Source: Planctomycetota bacterium (GTDB lineage Bacteria > Planctomycetota > B15-G4). Taken from it: 64,000 nt of DNA. The first letter of the stretch is position 1; each line of letters begins with the position of its first letter. The stretch is taken from NCBI GenBank assembly GCA_029259715.1, contig JAJDEP010000019.1, positions 124,001 to 188,000 of the forward strand, read 5' to 3'. The notes beneath the pieces were generated by a model. It searched no databases. It was not told the DNA's origin and saw nothing but the letters and a program-made list of their open reading frames with translations. Below, in pieces: positions 35,681-45,082 of the stretch. Position numbers and translations under genes: made by a program.

Positions 35681-36700
35681 TCAGCCGAACAGCTTGCGCG
35701 AGACGTCCATGGCCGCCTGGAGCGCAGCGTCACCCACGTCCCGGTGGAAGACGAAGCGCAGACGGCGGTCATCGAGGGCGAACATGCGCACTCCCAAGGC
35801 CGCATAGCGCCGTTCCCAATCGAATGCCCGTCCGCCGCAGTCCGCGATGACGATGTTGCTCTGGGTGGCCGCCAGGTCGACCTCCAGTGGCGAAAGCGAC
35901 GCCAGCGCCTCGGCCAGCTGTCGGGCTCGGGCGTGGTCCGCCGCCAGGGCGGCCGGCCCTTCTTCCAGGGCCAGAAGGCCCGGCGCGGCCAGCACCCCCA
36001 CCTGGCGCATGCCGCCCCCGAGGGTCTTGCGCACCCGCAGGGCGGCCGCGATGCGCTCGGCGTCCCCGGCCACCAGCGCACCGGCCGGGGCGCCCAACCC
36101 CTTGGAGAGGCACACCGAGACCATGTCCACGTCCCGCACGATGCGGGCCGCCGGCACGCCGCTCGCCTCCTGGGCGTTGAACAGCCGCGCACCGTCCATG
36201 TGCACCGCCAGGCCCCGTTCCCGGGCGATGGCGGTGACGGCATCGATGTGCCCGAGGTCGAGCACCGCACCGCCGGCGTAGTTGTGCGTGTTCTCCAGCG
36301 AGAGCACCGAGGTGCGCGGGAAGTGGATGTCGGAGGTATCGCGGATCGTCGCGAGCACGGCGCCGATGTCCATGGCGCCCCGCACGGACGTCACCGTGCG
36401 CACCTGGCAGCCCCACAGGCGGGAGGCGGCCCCCGCCTCGTTGAGCATCACGTGGGCATCCTCCGACGCGATGATCTCGTCGCCCGGCCGGGTCAGCACG
36501 CCCAGGCAGGTCTGGTTGCCCATGGTCGCCGTGGGCAGGAACAGCGCCGCCGGCTTGCCCAGGATCTCGGCCGCCCGCTCCTGCAGCCGAATGACCGTGG
36601 GGTCCTCCCCGAGGACGTCATCGCCCACTTCGGCGCTCGCCATGGCGGCGCGCATCGCCTCGGTGGGCTGGGTGACGGTGTCGCTGCGCAGGTCGAACAT
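35681..36700 (-). CDS. ltaE: Low-specificity L-threonine aldolase
   Basis: 339 residues from ATG 36700. The protein opens with FDLRSDTVTQPTEAMR, the family signature, has GEDPTVIRLQ, an aromatic/His region for PLP stacking, HMDGARLFNA (Asp that binds the PLP nitrogen), and the PLP Lys in SVCLSKGLGAPAG. It splits L-threonine or L-allo-threonine to glycine and acetaldehyde. A TAAGGT -10-like hexamer lies eight bases upstream of the ATG, with no Shine-Dalgarno. It is divergent from the VCBS protein gene. Confidence 0.92.
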   Translation of the reverse strand: MFDLRSDTVTQPTEAMRAAMASAEVGDDVLGEDPTVIRLQERAAEILGKPAALFLPTATMGNQTCLGVLTRPGDEIIASEDAHVMLNEAGAASRLWGCQVRTVTSVRGAMDIGAVLATIRDTSDIHFPRTSVLSLENTHNYAGGAVLDLGHIDAVTAIARERGLAVHMDGARLFNAQEASGVPAARIVRDVDMVSVCLSKGLGAPAGALVAGDAERIAAALRVRKTLGGGMRQVGVLAAPGLLALEEGPAALAADHARARQLAEALASLSPLEVDLAATQSNIVIADCGGRAFDWERRYAALGVRMFALDDRRLRFVFHRDVGDAALQAAMDVSRKLFG

Positions 36701-36708
36701 GGGGGCGC

Positions 36709-36773
36709 ACCTTAGCAACCGACGCCTTTGTCGCCCCCTGCACTTCGCAACAGCGCGGCGGGGGCCGTATTCT
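36709..36773. promoter_or_regulatory. Divergent promoter region
   Basis: On the minus strand TAAGGT (36709-36714) faces threonine aldolase. On the plus strand TATTCT (36768-36773), 18 bases after a weak TTCGCA, faces the VCBS gene at 36804. Confidence 0.4.
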
Positions 36774-36803
36774 GCGGCAGCGAGCCCCCGCCCGACACCG
36801 ACC

Positions 36804-38642
36804 ATGACCCAGACCAGCGCCTCGGCAGCCCCCGCGCCCCTCCGACCGGCCGCCGCGCTGGCCGTGGCGGGGCTCGCCGCCCTCTTCTGTGCGTGCGGCG
36901 ATTCCGACCGGCCCTTGTTCGAGGAACACGCCGCCGCCGCCGGCCTCGACATCCCCCTGGTCTGCGGCCGCGTGGACAAGCGCACGATCCTCGAGGTCAA
37001 CGGCAATGGCGTGGCGTTCACCGACCTCGACGCCGACGGCGACCTCGACGTCGTGCTCGTCGACGGGTCCACCAGCGAACGCTTCCTCGCCGGCGAGACG
37101 GTCACCCATCACGTCTTGGTCAACACCGGTTCCCAGCAGGGCGTACCCCGCTTCACGCCCGCCACCGGCACCGGGCTGGAGATGCAGGGCTGGCCCACGG
37201 GGATCGCCGCAGGGGACATCGACGCCGACGGGCGCCCCGACCTGGTCATCGGCGGGCTCGGCGAGGACGCCCTGTTCCTCAACCGCACCGAAGCCGGGGG
37301 GCCGATACGCTTCGAGAAGCGTGCGCTGCCCGGGCGCACCGATCGCCTCGACTGGACCACCAGCGTCGGGCTCGCCGATTTCGACGGCGACGGGAAGACG
37401 GACATCTACCTCGTGCGTTACCTGTGGATCGATCCGGCCGACCCGCCCCTTGGCGCCCTCGTGGACGCATCGACCGGGCACCGCGTCCCGTGCCGCTTCA
37501 AGGGCCACACCGTCATGTGCGGTCCCATGGGCCTGCCGCCCCAACCCGACGTGTTGCTGCGGGCCACCGACGGGGCCGGCGCCTTCGACGACGTCTCGGT
37601 CGCTGCGGGCCTCCGCGCCGTGCCCGACGCCTACGGTCTCGGCATCCTCTGCGCCGACCTCGATACCGACGGCGATGTCGACGTCTACGTGGCCAACGAC
37701 TCCGTCGACAACTTCGTGCTGCTCAACCGCGGCGACGGCACCTTCGCGGACTCCAGCGCCTTCTCCGGCGCGGCCAGCGACTTCGGCGGCCGCGCCCAGG
37801 CCGGCATGGGCGTCGACCTCGGGGCCCTCGGCGGCGGACCGGCCTTCGACATCGTCGTGACCAACTTCTCGGGCGAGACCAACACCGTCTACGTGAGCAA
37901 CCGCTCCGGCACGGCGGCGTACCGCGACAGCACCGCGGCCACGGGCCTGGCCGAACCCAGTCGCCGCATGCTCGGCTGGGGCGTGGCGCTGGCCGACTTC
38001 GACGTCGACGGGCGGCTCGACATGTTCGTGTCCAACGGCCACGTCTTCCCCCAGGCGGACGAACCCGGCACGGGCACTTCGTACGCCCAACCGAGCCAGC
38101 TCTTCCTGGGGACGGACGGCGCCCACCCGTCGCCATTCTTCGGACCGAACGTCTTTGACGACGACCGCGCCCACAAAGGACGCAGCGCGGTGCGCGGCGA
38201 CCTCGACAACGACGGCGACCTCGACCTGCTCGTGCTCACCCTCGACGGGGCGCCGCTGCTCTACCTGAATCGCTCCGACGTCCCCGAGCGACAGCTGCTC
38301 GTGACCCTGCGGGACGGGAATCGCGAGGCCTTCGGCGCGACGATGACGCTGTGGGTAGCCGCTCCCTCGCCGTCGCCGGCGGACCCGCCGGCCGACCGAT
38401 TGCAGCGGCGGCAGGTGCTCTCGTCCTCCAGCTTCCAGGCCAGCCCCGATCCGCGCCTGCACTTCTCCGTCCAAGCGAACGACGTCGGCGATGTGGGCCC
38501 GGACATCATCATGGCGTCGGTGCTCTGGCCCGGTGGCAAGGAAGAAGCGCTCGATCCTGCGACTCTGAGCTTCGGCACCCGTATCGTCATCGAGAAGGGA
38601 CGCGGCGTCGTCTCCACCACCTCCTTGGCCGTTGCCCCATGA
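36804..38642 (+). CDS. Exported VCBS/FG-GAP (CRTAC1-like) repeat protein
   Basis: 612 residues. A signal-type N-terminus (LAVAGLAALFCACG) is followed by at least six Asp-rich calcium-loop repeats of the VCBS/FG-GAP type: DLDADGDLDVV, DIDADGRPDLV, DFDGDGKTDIY, DLDTDGDVDVY, DFDVDGRLDMF, DLDNDGDLDLL. They form a seven-bladed propeller; the C-terminal ~130 residues resemble the ASPIC/UnbV domain that often follows. The weak lipobox FCAC could make it a lipoprotein. Function is unknown; such proteins are thought to bind ligands or partners at the cell surface. Its TGA overlaps the ATG of the TPR lipoprotein, so the two are made as a pair. Confidence 0.88.
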   Translation: MTQTSASAAPAPLRPAAALAVAGLAALFCACGDSDRPLFEEHAAAAGLDIPLVCGRVDKRTILEVNGNGVAFTDLDADGDLDVVLVDGSTSERFLAGETVTHHVLVNTGSQQGVPRFTPATGTGLEMQGWPTGIAAGDIDADGRPDLVIGGLGEDALFLNRTEAGGPIRFEKRALPGRTDRLDWTTSVGLADFDGDGKTDIYLVRYLWIDPADPPLGALVDASTGHRVPCRFKGHTVMCGPMGLPPQPDVLLRATDGAGAFDDVSVAAGLRAVPDAYGLGILCADLDTDGDVDVYVANDSVDNFVLLNRGDGTFADSSAFSGAASDFGGRAQAGMGVDLGALGGGPAFDIVVTNFSGETNTVYVSNRSGTAAYRDSTAATGLAEPSRRMLGWGVALADFDVDGRLDMFVSNGHVFPQADEPGTGTSYAQPSQLFLGTDGAHPSPFFGPNVFDDDRAHKGRSAVRGDLDNDGDLDLLVLTLDGAPLLYLNRSDVPERQLLVTLRDGNREAFGATMTLWVAAPSPSPADPPADRLQRRQVLSSSSFQASPDPRLHFSVQANDVGDVGPDIIMASVLWPGGKEEALDPATLSFGTRIVIEKGRGVVSTTSLAVAP

Positions 38643-39901
38643 GGCTCAGCCCCGGCATGACCCGTTTCCGTTCCCCCAGCCTTCGCTGCAGCCCGTCCCC
38701 GCGCGCCCGGCCGGGGCTCCTGCTCCTGCTCCTGTTGCTGGTCTCGCTCTCACTGGCGTCCTGCGGCGAGACGGCGGCGCCGGCCGAGCCCTTCGACCCG
38801 ACCACGGCCGAGGCCGAGCTGGTCGAGGTGCTCACGCGGCTGCGCGCCGGCGATCCCGAGGGGGCTCTCGCCGCCTGGGACGCCCAGGCCTCCACGACGG
38901 GCGTCCCCGAGGGCGCCTTCCACTACCGCGCCCTGGCCCTGGCCGACGCCGGCCGGATCGACGAAGCCCTCGAGGTGTGGGACGACGAGCTGGAGCGCCA
39001 CCCCGGCAACGGACGCGCCCACGTCCTCGTGGCCGAGGCGCTGCTCGGGCGCGGTCGACTCGACGACGCCGCCGACCACCTGCAGCAGGCCCGCGAAGTC
39101 GCTCCCGAGCTGCCCATGCTGTCGCTGATCGCGGGCCGCCTGGCCTTGCAGCGCAACGACGACGAGGCGGCCACCCGGGCCTTCCGCGACCTGCTCGAGG
39201 TCGACCCCTGGGGGATCCACGCCAGCGCAGCGCATCACGCCCTGTTCCAGATCGCGGCGCGGCGCGGCGACCCCGCCGCGGCGTTGCACGAACGGGCCTC
39301 CGCTTTCCTCGAACAGTTCCATGCGGCGCTGGCCTACTCGCGTGCGGTCCTCGCCGAAGACCCCGACAACGTGCTCGAGCGTTTCCGGGTGGGCGCGGCC
39401 TACCAGAACCTCTACATGCAGGCCAACGGGTCGCCCATCTTCGGGCCGGTGCCGCCCCGCTGGCTGCGCGAGGCGCTCGACAACTCCGAGGCCGCCTTCC
39501 ACGCGGTGCTCGCCGTCGACCCCACCTTCGCCCGGGCGACCTTCAACCTCGGCAACATCCGGCGCCAGCAGGACCGCCTGCACGAGGCCGTCGCCTACTT
39601 CCGGGAGACCCTGGCCATCGACGCCGCCCACGTCGGCGCGCGCCTCAACCTCGCCCGGGTGCTGCGCATCCTCAACGACGAGGCGGGCGCCTACGCCGAG
39701 CTGCTCGCGGTGTTCGAGCACACCGACGACCGCATCGTCCTGGCGCCGGCGCTGGTCATGCTCGCCGACATCGAGGAGCGCAGGAGCGATTGGGCGGCAG
39801 CGGCCTCCCGGCTCGAAGTGCTGATGGAGTGGTTCCCCGACGACCCCCAAGGGCTGTTCCCCAGGCTCGAAGCGCTCAGGGCCCTCGCCGCCCCGCGCTG
39901 A
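38639..39901 (+). CDS. TPR lipoprotein coupled to the VCBS protein
   Basis: 420 residues from ATG 38639, overlapping the previous stop (ATGA). The signal LLLLLLLLVSLSLASC has a lipobox LASC, so the protein is a lipoprotein. From about residue 60 to the end it is made of TPR helices (for example LADAGRIDEALEVWDDELERHPGN, LGNIRRQQDRLHEAVAYFRETLAID). In this type of gene pair the TPR protein probably binds the partner VCBS protein or a shared ligand in the periplasm. A palindromic stem follows the stop. Confidence 0.88.
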   Translation: MRLSPGMTRFRSPSLRCSPSPRARPGLLLLLLLLVSLSLASCGETAAPAEPFDPTTAEAELVEVLTRLRAGDPEGALAAWDAQASTTGVPEGAFHYRALALADAGRIDEALEVWDDELERHPGNGRAHVLVAEALLGRGRLDDAADHLQQAREVAPELPMLSLIAGRLALQRNDDEAATRAFRDLLEVDPWGIHASAAHHALFQIAARRGDPAAALHERASAFLEQFHAALAYSRAVLAEDPDNVLERFRVGAAYQNLYMQANGSPIFGPVPPRWLREALDNSEAAFHAVLAVDPTFARATFNLGNIRRQQDRLHEAVAYFRETLAIDAAHVGARLNLARVLRILNDEAGAYAELLAVFEHTDDRIVLAPALVMLADIEERRSDWAAAASRLEVLMEWFPDDPQGLFPRLEALRALAAPR

Positions 39902-39906
39902 GTCCG

Positions 39907-39918
39907 GCCCGCGCGGGC
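39907..39918 (+). terminator. GC palindrome after the VCBS/TPR operon
   Basis: GCCCGCGCGGGC, a perfect inverted repeat five bases after the stop codon. Confidence 0.4.
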
Positions 39919-39973
39919 GCCGGCGAATTCGAGGCGTCAAGGCAGCCCCCATCCGCTGCCGATGAGGGACACC

Positions 39974-41824
39974 ATGCATCGCACCTCTCCCGCCTCGTAC
40001 TTGTCCCGCGCCCGCGTTCCTCTCAGCCTGGCGCTGCTCGCCGCCCTGGTCATGAGCCCCGGCGATCTCCACGGTCAGCAGCTGCCCCTGCCGGGCGCCG
40101 GAGGGCGCGACGCCCGACTCGCGATTCCCGAGCTCCCGCCGCTGCGCCCCGACTCGCCGCGCGACTCGCTGCTCTTCGCCGACCGGGTCGAGGTGCGACC
40201 GGCACCGTCCACCTACCCCGCGACCGTCACCGTCTCGCCGACCACCTCGTACACCTGGATCGATAGCGACGAGACCGGCACGGGGTACAGCGAGAAGGTG
40301 CAGATCATGGTGCCGAGCGGCTACGACCCCGCCTCACCGGCTCCCTTGGTCGTGGCCTACCACGGCTTCGGCATGTCGGCGGGCAGCGTGGCCAAGCAAT
40401 CCACCATCGACGAGGAGTGCGAGGCCCGCGGCTGGCTGTATCTCTCCGTCACCGGCCTCGACGACAAGTTGTTCGGGTCGGCGCTGAGCCAGAGGAATGT
40501 GGAGGCCGCCATCCGCTGGATGCTCGCGACCTACAGCGTCGATGCCGACCGCATCTACATGGTCGGCTTCTCCATGGGCGCCGGCGTCTCGCTCAACTTC
40601 GCGGCGCGGCACCGCGATCCCGACGGCATCGTCATCGCCGCGGTGGGCGCGGTCTCCGGCGCTTCCGACTGGACGCTCACGTGGACGCTCGAGCCGTCGC
40701 TACGGCCGTGGCTCGAGCACGGCGCCAACTTCGGCGGCCCGCCCGCCACTTCGAGCTTCAACTACCGCCGCTCGTCGGGCTTGTTCGCCGACCCCCTGAC
40801 CTACCCGCCCCTGCCGGGCACGCCCCTCGACCTCTGGTCGATGGCCACCAATCTCGAACACACGCCGGTGTTCCTGACCTGGGACGTGGATGATTCCCTC
40901 GGCTTCGGGACGGATCAGCAGCTGCCCCTGTCGGCGCTGCTGAACACAGCCGGAAGCACCGTCGTCACGGCGCCGGTCTCGGGCACCACCGACGGCATCT
41001 TCGGACTGCCCGCTCCCCACTCCTGGGCCGTGCTGGACGAGGCCGCCCTGTTCGCCTTCCTCGAACAGCACAGTGCCGTGCGCCGTCCGGCGGAGTTCTC
41101 TGCCCAGGTGGATCGGGCCACCGCCGTCTCGTGGACGTCCGTCGTGCCCCGCAACGCCGACGGCTTCGTCTGGCTGCAGGGCGAGGCCGACCCCGTCGGC
41201 GCCCACATCAGCGTCACCGACGTTCAGGGCGCCGCCGCGGTGACCGTCGCCGTCCACGAGGCCCTGGGTTCCGGCGTCTGGCCCGCGCGCATCAGCGCGA
41301 GCTCGGATGACGCCGAAGGTTTCACGCTGACGGTCGTCGGCGACGGTCGAGCGCCCAGCTACTTCCTGCACACGGCGACGGGACAACTCGTCGAAGGCAC
41401 CGAGTCGGATCCCAACCGCGACGCCTTGTCGTTGACCGTGCCCGCGGGCGGCGCTGTCGACGTCATCGCCGTGTCCGTGCCCTGGACCGTGCGGCTCTGG
41501 ATGGAACCGGACCCGGCCGCTCCCGGCTCGGACGTCGACTTGTTCATCGACGCCCCGTCGGGACCGACCGGGGCCTGGCTGATCGTCTCCCTGGCCGAAG
41601 CGCTCACCCCGCTCTCGCAGAACGTGACCCTGGTCGCCTACCCGCTACCCCCGGCCATCATTCTGCCCCTCGGTCTGGGACCGAGCGGGGACGTCGTCGT
41701 GGAGGCCACGCTGCCGGCCAACCCCGGGCTCTCGGGAGTCAGAATGGTGCTGCAGGCCGTCACACGCGGCCCTGGGGGACTTCTGGGTGAGGTGAGCAAC
41801 GCTTTCGGACTCGACATCGAGTAG
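39974..41824 (+). CDS. Secreted PHB-depolymerase/feruloyl-esterase-like alpha/beta hydrolase, copy 1
   Basis: 616 residues from ATG 39974 with GAGGGA just upstream (an ATG at 39962 overlaps that site). A signal peptide (SLALLAALVMSPGDLHGQ) precedes an alpha/beta-hydrolase domain: VVAYHGFGMSAGS (oxyanion hole), nucleophile Ser200 in VGFSMGAGV, and catalytic His in PAPHSWAVLDE. This is the esterase family that includes extracellular PHB depolymerases and feruloyl esterases. The last ~250 residues are two beta-sandwich-like domains of unknown role that are shared with the paralogue downstream. A strong hairpin follows the stop, so the copies have separate transcripts. Confidence 0.85.
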   Translation: MHRTSPASYLSRARVPLSLALLAALVMSPGDLHGQQLPLPGAGGRDARLAIPELPPLRPDSPRDSLLFADRVEVRPAPSTYPATVTVSPTTSYTWIDSDETGTGYSEKVQIMVPSGYDPASPAPLVVAYHGFGMSAGSVAKQSTIDEECEARGWLYLSVTGLDDKLFGSALSQRNVEAAIRWMLATYSVDADRIYMVGFSMGAGVSLNFAARHRDPDGIVIAAVGAVSGASDWTLTWTLEPSLRPWLEHGANFGGPPATSSFNYRRSSGLFADPLTYPPLPGTPLDLWSMATNLEHTPVFLTWDVDDSLGFGTDQQLPLSALLNTAGSTVVTAPVSGTTDGIFGLPAPHSWAVLDEAALFAFLEQHSAVRRPAEFSAQVDRATAVSWTSVVPRNADGFVWLQGEADPVGAHISVTDVQGAAAVTVAVHEALGSGVWPARISASSDDAEGFTLTVVGDGRAPSYFLHTATGQLVEGTESDPNRDALSLTVPAGGAVDVIAVSVPWTVRLWMEPDPAAPGSDVDLFIDAPSGPTGAWLIVSLAEALTPLSQNVTLVAYPLPPAIILPLGLGPSGDVVVEATLPANPGLSGVRMVLQAVTRGPGGLLGEVSNAFGLDIE

Positions 41825-41825
41825 T

Positions 41826-41843
41826 CCTTCCCCTTCGGGAAGG
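41826..41843 (+). terminator. Stem-loop CCTTCCC-CTTC-GGGAAGG
   Basis: A perfect seven-base-pair stem with a four-base loop, one base after the esterase stop codon; no U-tract. Confidence 0.6.
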
Positions 41844-42025
41844 GCCCCGCACCGCGCGACGACCAAATTGGTCGGTCCGCGCAGGTTGGCAGAATTCCGG
41901 AGCACAGGTACACTTCTGGCCCCGATCCGTGGCGAAGTCCAGAGGCCGTGAGCCGCTGGTATGTGCGGCCTCAGATCCAAGCCGTACCTCCCCGAAACCT
42001 CGCTCTTCGGAGCCAGGAGATTCCC

Positions 42026-43933
42026 ATGTTCCGCATGGCCTGTGCCGTCACAGCCACACTCTGTCTGAACTTCGCATCCCAATCTGTGGATGCGCAGACG
42101 ACAGTCTCGCCCGACGACGCAGCCGACGGGGCCGCGCTCATCGACCAAGCCATCCAGGCTCAGCGCGACCGCCTGGGCATCCCCACGCTGCCCCGCGTGA
42201 CGGGCCCACTGCGCGGCAACTTCTTCTATGACGACCGCAACGTGAACGCGTCCGGCGCCGACGACCTCCCCATCGGTGGTGGTGGTGGTGGCGGAGGCGG
42301 CGGTGAGGGCGGTGGCGAACGCCCCGACGGCGGCGCGACTCCGGTGCAGCAACTGCTGCCGGCCGGCGGCGGCGGCCCTCCGTTGGACACCGGCACGGCC
42401 AACTTCGAGATCTTCTGGTACCAGATCCCGCTCAGCTACAACCCGCTCGGGGCCGACATCCCGCTCGTCGTGGCGTACCACGGCTTCGGCCAGTCCGCGC
42501 AGAGCGTGCACCTCAACTCGACCGTCGACGACGAGGCCGATGCCCGCGGCTGGCTCTACCTGTCCGTCACCGGCATCGACGACCAGCTCTTCGGAACGGC
42601 CGCGGTGCAGGAGAACGTGCGGGCCGCCATCCTCTGGATGATTGCCAACTTCAACGTCGACGAGGACAAGATCTACGGCGTCGGCTTCTCGCTGGGCGGC
42701 GGCGTCATGGCCAACATGGCCTCCCGTTTCCGTGACCCCGAGGACATCATGTTCGCCTCCGTGGCCAGCGTCTCGGGCGCCTACGACAACACGGCCAGCT
42801 ACAACCTCGGTGACCCGGCCCTGCAGGCCTGGCTCGAGCAGCCGTTCAACTACGGCGGGCCGCCCACCACCGTGCCGTTCAGCTACCGCCGCACGAGCGC
42901 CCTGTACTTCGACCCGGCCACCTATCCGCCGATCCCGGGCACCCTGCTCGGCGCAGAGTCCATGGGCACGGGCCTGCACACGACCCCCGTCTACGCCGTG
43001 TGGGACATCTTCGACGGCACCAACGGCCCCAAGCAGAATCCCCAGCTCAACATCTACGTCGAAAGCCTCGGCGGCACCGTCGACGATCACCCGATCATCA
43101 GCGGCATCCAGCCCCCGGGGAACCACAGCTGGACCGTGCTCGATGAAGTCGAGATGTTCGACTACTTCGACGGCAAGTCGACCGACCGCTGGCCCTCCGA
43201 CGTCTACTCTCTCGTCGACCGTGACACGGCCGTCTCCTTCTTCCACTTCAACACCGAAGAGGTCGAGGAGTTCGGCACCATCGAGGCCCACGCCAACCCC
43301 GGGCTCGGCTCCCTCGTCATCGCCAACGTGTTCAACGCCACCGACGTCATCGTCGACGTGACCGAGGCGGGCCTGGACGGCATCTGGCCGCTGCGCGTCA
43401 CCGTGACCAACCCCGACATCCGCGGCATCCCCGTGGTCCTGGGTGGCTTCGACCTGCCGCCCAGCTACGTGCTGAAGGTGTCGGACGGAACGCTGTTCGA
43501 AGGCGTCGAGACCGACCCCGTCGCCGGGACCATGCGGCTGCCGGTGCCGGCGCTCACCATGATCGACGTCGAGATCCACCACGATCCGTTGTGGTCCTCG
43601 CGCCTCTGGTCCGATCCCGATCCCGCCACCGTCGGCGGCGCGTTGACCCTCGAGCTCGACGGGCAGACCGGCGACAACGTCAGCATCCTGATCGTCTCAA
43701 CCACCGAGCTGTTGCTCGACTTCTGGGGCGTGACCAAGCTGCAGGCGAACCTGATCCCGCCGTCGTTCCTGGTCGTGCTCGCGCTCGACGGCAACGGCGA
43801 CATCACGATCCCCGACTCGATCCCCAACAACCCGGCTTACTCGGGTGTGAAGATGCTGCTCCAGGGCGCGCAATTCGACGCCGGCAACAACCTGTCGTCG
43901 ATGACGAACCTCTGGACGTTGCACGTCAATTGA
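42026..43933 (+). CDS. Secreted PHB-depolymerase/feruloyl-esterase-like alpha/beta hydrolase, copy 2
   Basis: 635 residues from ATG 42026, preceded by AGGAGA. Signal peptide about residues 1-23 (ends SVDAQ). A linker with an eleven-residue glycine run follows, then an alpha/beta-hydrolase domain parallel to copy 1: VVAYHGFGQSAQS, nucleophile Ser222 in VGFSLGGGV, His in PPGNHSWTVLDE, and the same two C-terminal beta domains. The domains align from end to end with the upstream gene, so they arose by duplication, but the linker and N-terminus have diverged. The substrate is an ester outside the cell; more cannot be said. Confidence 0.86.
   Translation: MFRMACAVTATLCLNFASQSVDAQTTVSPDDAADGAALIDQAIQAQRDRLGIPTLPRVTGPLRGNFFYDDRNVNASGADDLPIGGGGGGGGGGEGGGERPDGGATPVQQLLPAGGGGPPLDTGTANFEIFWYQIPLSYNPLGADIPLVVAYHGFGQSAQSVHLNSTVDDEADARGWLYLSVTGIDDQLFGTAAVQENVRAAILWMIANFNVDEDKIYGVGFSLGGGVMANMASRFRDPEDIMFASVASVSGAYDNTASYNLGDPALQAWLEQPFNYGGPPTTVPFSYRRTSALYFDPATYPPIPGTLLGAESMGTGLHTTPVYAVWDIFDGTNGPKQNPQLNIYVESLGGTVDDHPIISGIQPPGNHSWTVLDEVEMFDYFDGKSTDRWPSDVYSLVDRDTAVSFFHFNTEEVEEFGTIEAHANPGLGSLVIANVFNATDVIVDVTEAGLDGIWPLRVTVTNPDIRGIPVVLGGFDLPPSYVLKVSDGTLFEGVETDPVAGTMRLPVPALTMIDVEIHHDPLWSSRLWSDPDPATVGGALTLELDGQTGDNVSILIVSTTELLLDFWGVTKLQANLIPPSFLVVLALDGNGDITIPDSIPNNPAYSGVKMLLQGAQFDAGNNLSSMTNLWTLHVN
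42275..42315 (+). repeat. Glycine-codon microsatellite (GGT)5 plus GGN run
   Basis: Five GGT codons (42275-42289) followed by GGC, GGA, GGT and one GAG codon, encoding a poly-Gly linker. Such runs change length easily by slippage in multiples of three. Confidence 0.85.
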
Positions 43934-43939
43934 GTGCCA

Positions 43940-43955
43940 CCGGGCGCTCGCCCGG
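43940..43955 (+). terminator. Stem-loop CCGGGC-GCTC-GCCCGG after esterase copy 2
   Basis: A perfect six-base-pair stem with a four-base loop six bases after the stop; no U-tract. Confidence 0.6.
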
Positions 43956-44035
43956 AACAGCGGACCGGCGCGAGGCGAAACTCGGGGACGAGATGCGCTA
44001 GGCTCTCGCACGCGCCCCTGGGACGCGTGAACGTG

Positions 44036-45058
44036 ATGGAATCGGACCCGACCGCCGGCAGTCACCCTGCAGCCGCCGCCTCCTTCGAGGTGGCCCGCGA
44101 GCACAAGGGGTTGTCCGTCTTCGACTTTCTCGATGCGGTCTGCGGCCCCATCGACCGCAAGACCCTCGTGAGCGCGGCGCATCGGGGACGGGTGCGGGTC
44201 AACGGCGAGGCCACCGCGGCCGGAACGACCCTCAGCCAGGGTGACTCGGTCGAACTCGACGACGACCCGGCCCAGTTGGAGCGCCGCCGGGGGGAGCGCC
44301 TCTCCGTGCTGCGCCGCGGCCCCGGGCTGCTCATCGCCGACAAGCCCAGCGGGCTGCCCTTCGACGCCGGCGGACGCGGCGGCCCCTCGGCCCTGGGCCA
44401 GCTCTCGGAGCTGAAGGGGGACGGCCCGAGCCCCCGACCGGCCCACCGCCTCGACAAGCAGACTTCCGGCCTGGTCATCGCGGCCCTCGGGCGCGAGCCC
44501 CTCGAACGCCTCACCGCCGCCCTGGTCAGCGGAGCGGCCCAGATCGAGTACGTCGCCATCGTCCGCGGCAAGCTCCCCGCCGAGAGCGGTGTGGTGGACG
44601 TGCCCCTCGGACGCAAGAACCGCCGCGCCACGGTGGGGCTGTTCCCCGACCAGGATCACGGCGATCCGGCCACCACCACCTGGACGGTCGAGGAGCAGTG
44701 GCGCGGGTATTGCCGGCTGCGCCTCGTGCCCGAGGGCGGAGGACGCAGCCACCAGGTGCGGGGTCACCTCTCCGCCCTGGGCCACCCGGCCCTGTGTGAC
44801 CGCCTCTACGGCGAAGACGACCGCCTGCTCCTGTCCCGGCTCAAGATCGACTATCGCTCCAAGCGAGGCCGGCCTGAGCGTCCGATCCTGCAGCGACCGG
44901 CCGTCCACGCCGAACGCCTGAGCCTGCCCTCCGAGCTGGCCGGCGAGCTGCTGGGGGCCGACGCACCCGACCAAGAGCCGGTCGAAGTGGTCGCTCCCCT
45001 GCCCCAAGACCTGGAAGTGTTGCTCTCACAGTTGCGGCGACTGTTCCCTCTGGCCTAG
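44036..45058 (+). CDS. RluA-family pseudouridine synthase
   Basis: 340 residues from ATG 44036 (GTG 44027 and 44033 are alternatives). An S4-like RNA-binding domain (residues about 25-80, VRVNGEATAAGTTLSQGDSVEL) precedes the catalytic domain, which has LLIADKPSGLPF, the catalytic Asp140 in HRLDKQTSGL, and RSHQVRGHLSALGHP. The enzyme turns specific uridines of rRNA or tRNA into pseudouridine; which site cannot be told. A TAGGCT at 43999 may be its -10. Its last codons contain the promoter of rpmH. Confidence 0.92.
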   Translation: MESDPTAGSHPAAAASFEVAREHKGLSVFDFLDAVCGPIDRKTLVSAAHRGRVRVNGEATAAGTTLSQGDSVELDDDPAQLERRRGERLSVLRRGPGLLIADKPSGLPFDAGGRGGPSALGQLSELKGDGPSPRPAHRLDKQTSGLVIAALGREPLERLTAALVSGAAQIEYVAIVRGKLPAESGVVDVPLGRKNRRATVGLFPDQDHGDPATTTWTVEEQWRGYCRLRLVPEGGGRSHQVRGHLSALGHPALCDRLYGEDDRLLLSRLKIDYRSKRGRPERPILQRPAVHAERLSLPSELAGELLGADAPDQEPVEVVAPLPQDLEVLLSQLRRLFPLA

Positions 45059-45061
45059 AAT
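45032..45061 (+). promoter_or_regulatory. rpmH promoter TTGCGG-N18-TAGAAT
   Basis: -35-like TTGCGG (45032-45037) and -10-like TAGAAT (45056-45061), ideally spaced, inside the end of the pseudouridine synthase gene and about 21 bases before the rpmH ATG. The A/T-rich hexamer stands out in its GC-rich surroundings. Confidence 0.6.
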
Positions 45062-45082
45062 CCGCGGCCCGGAAGAGACGCC

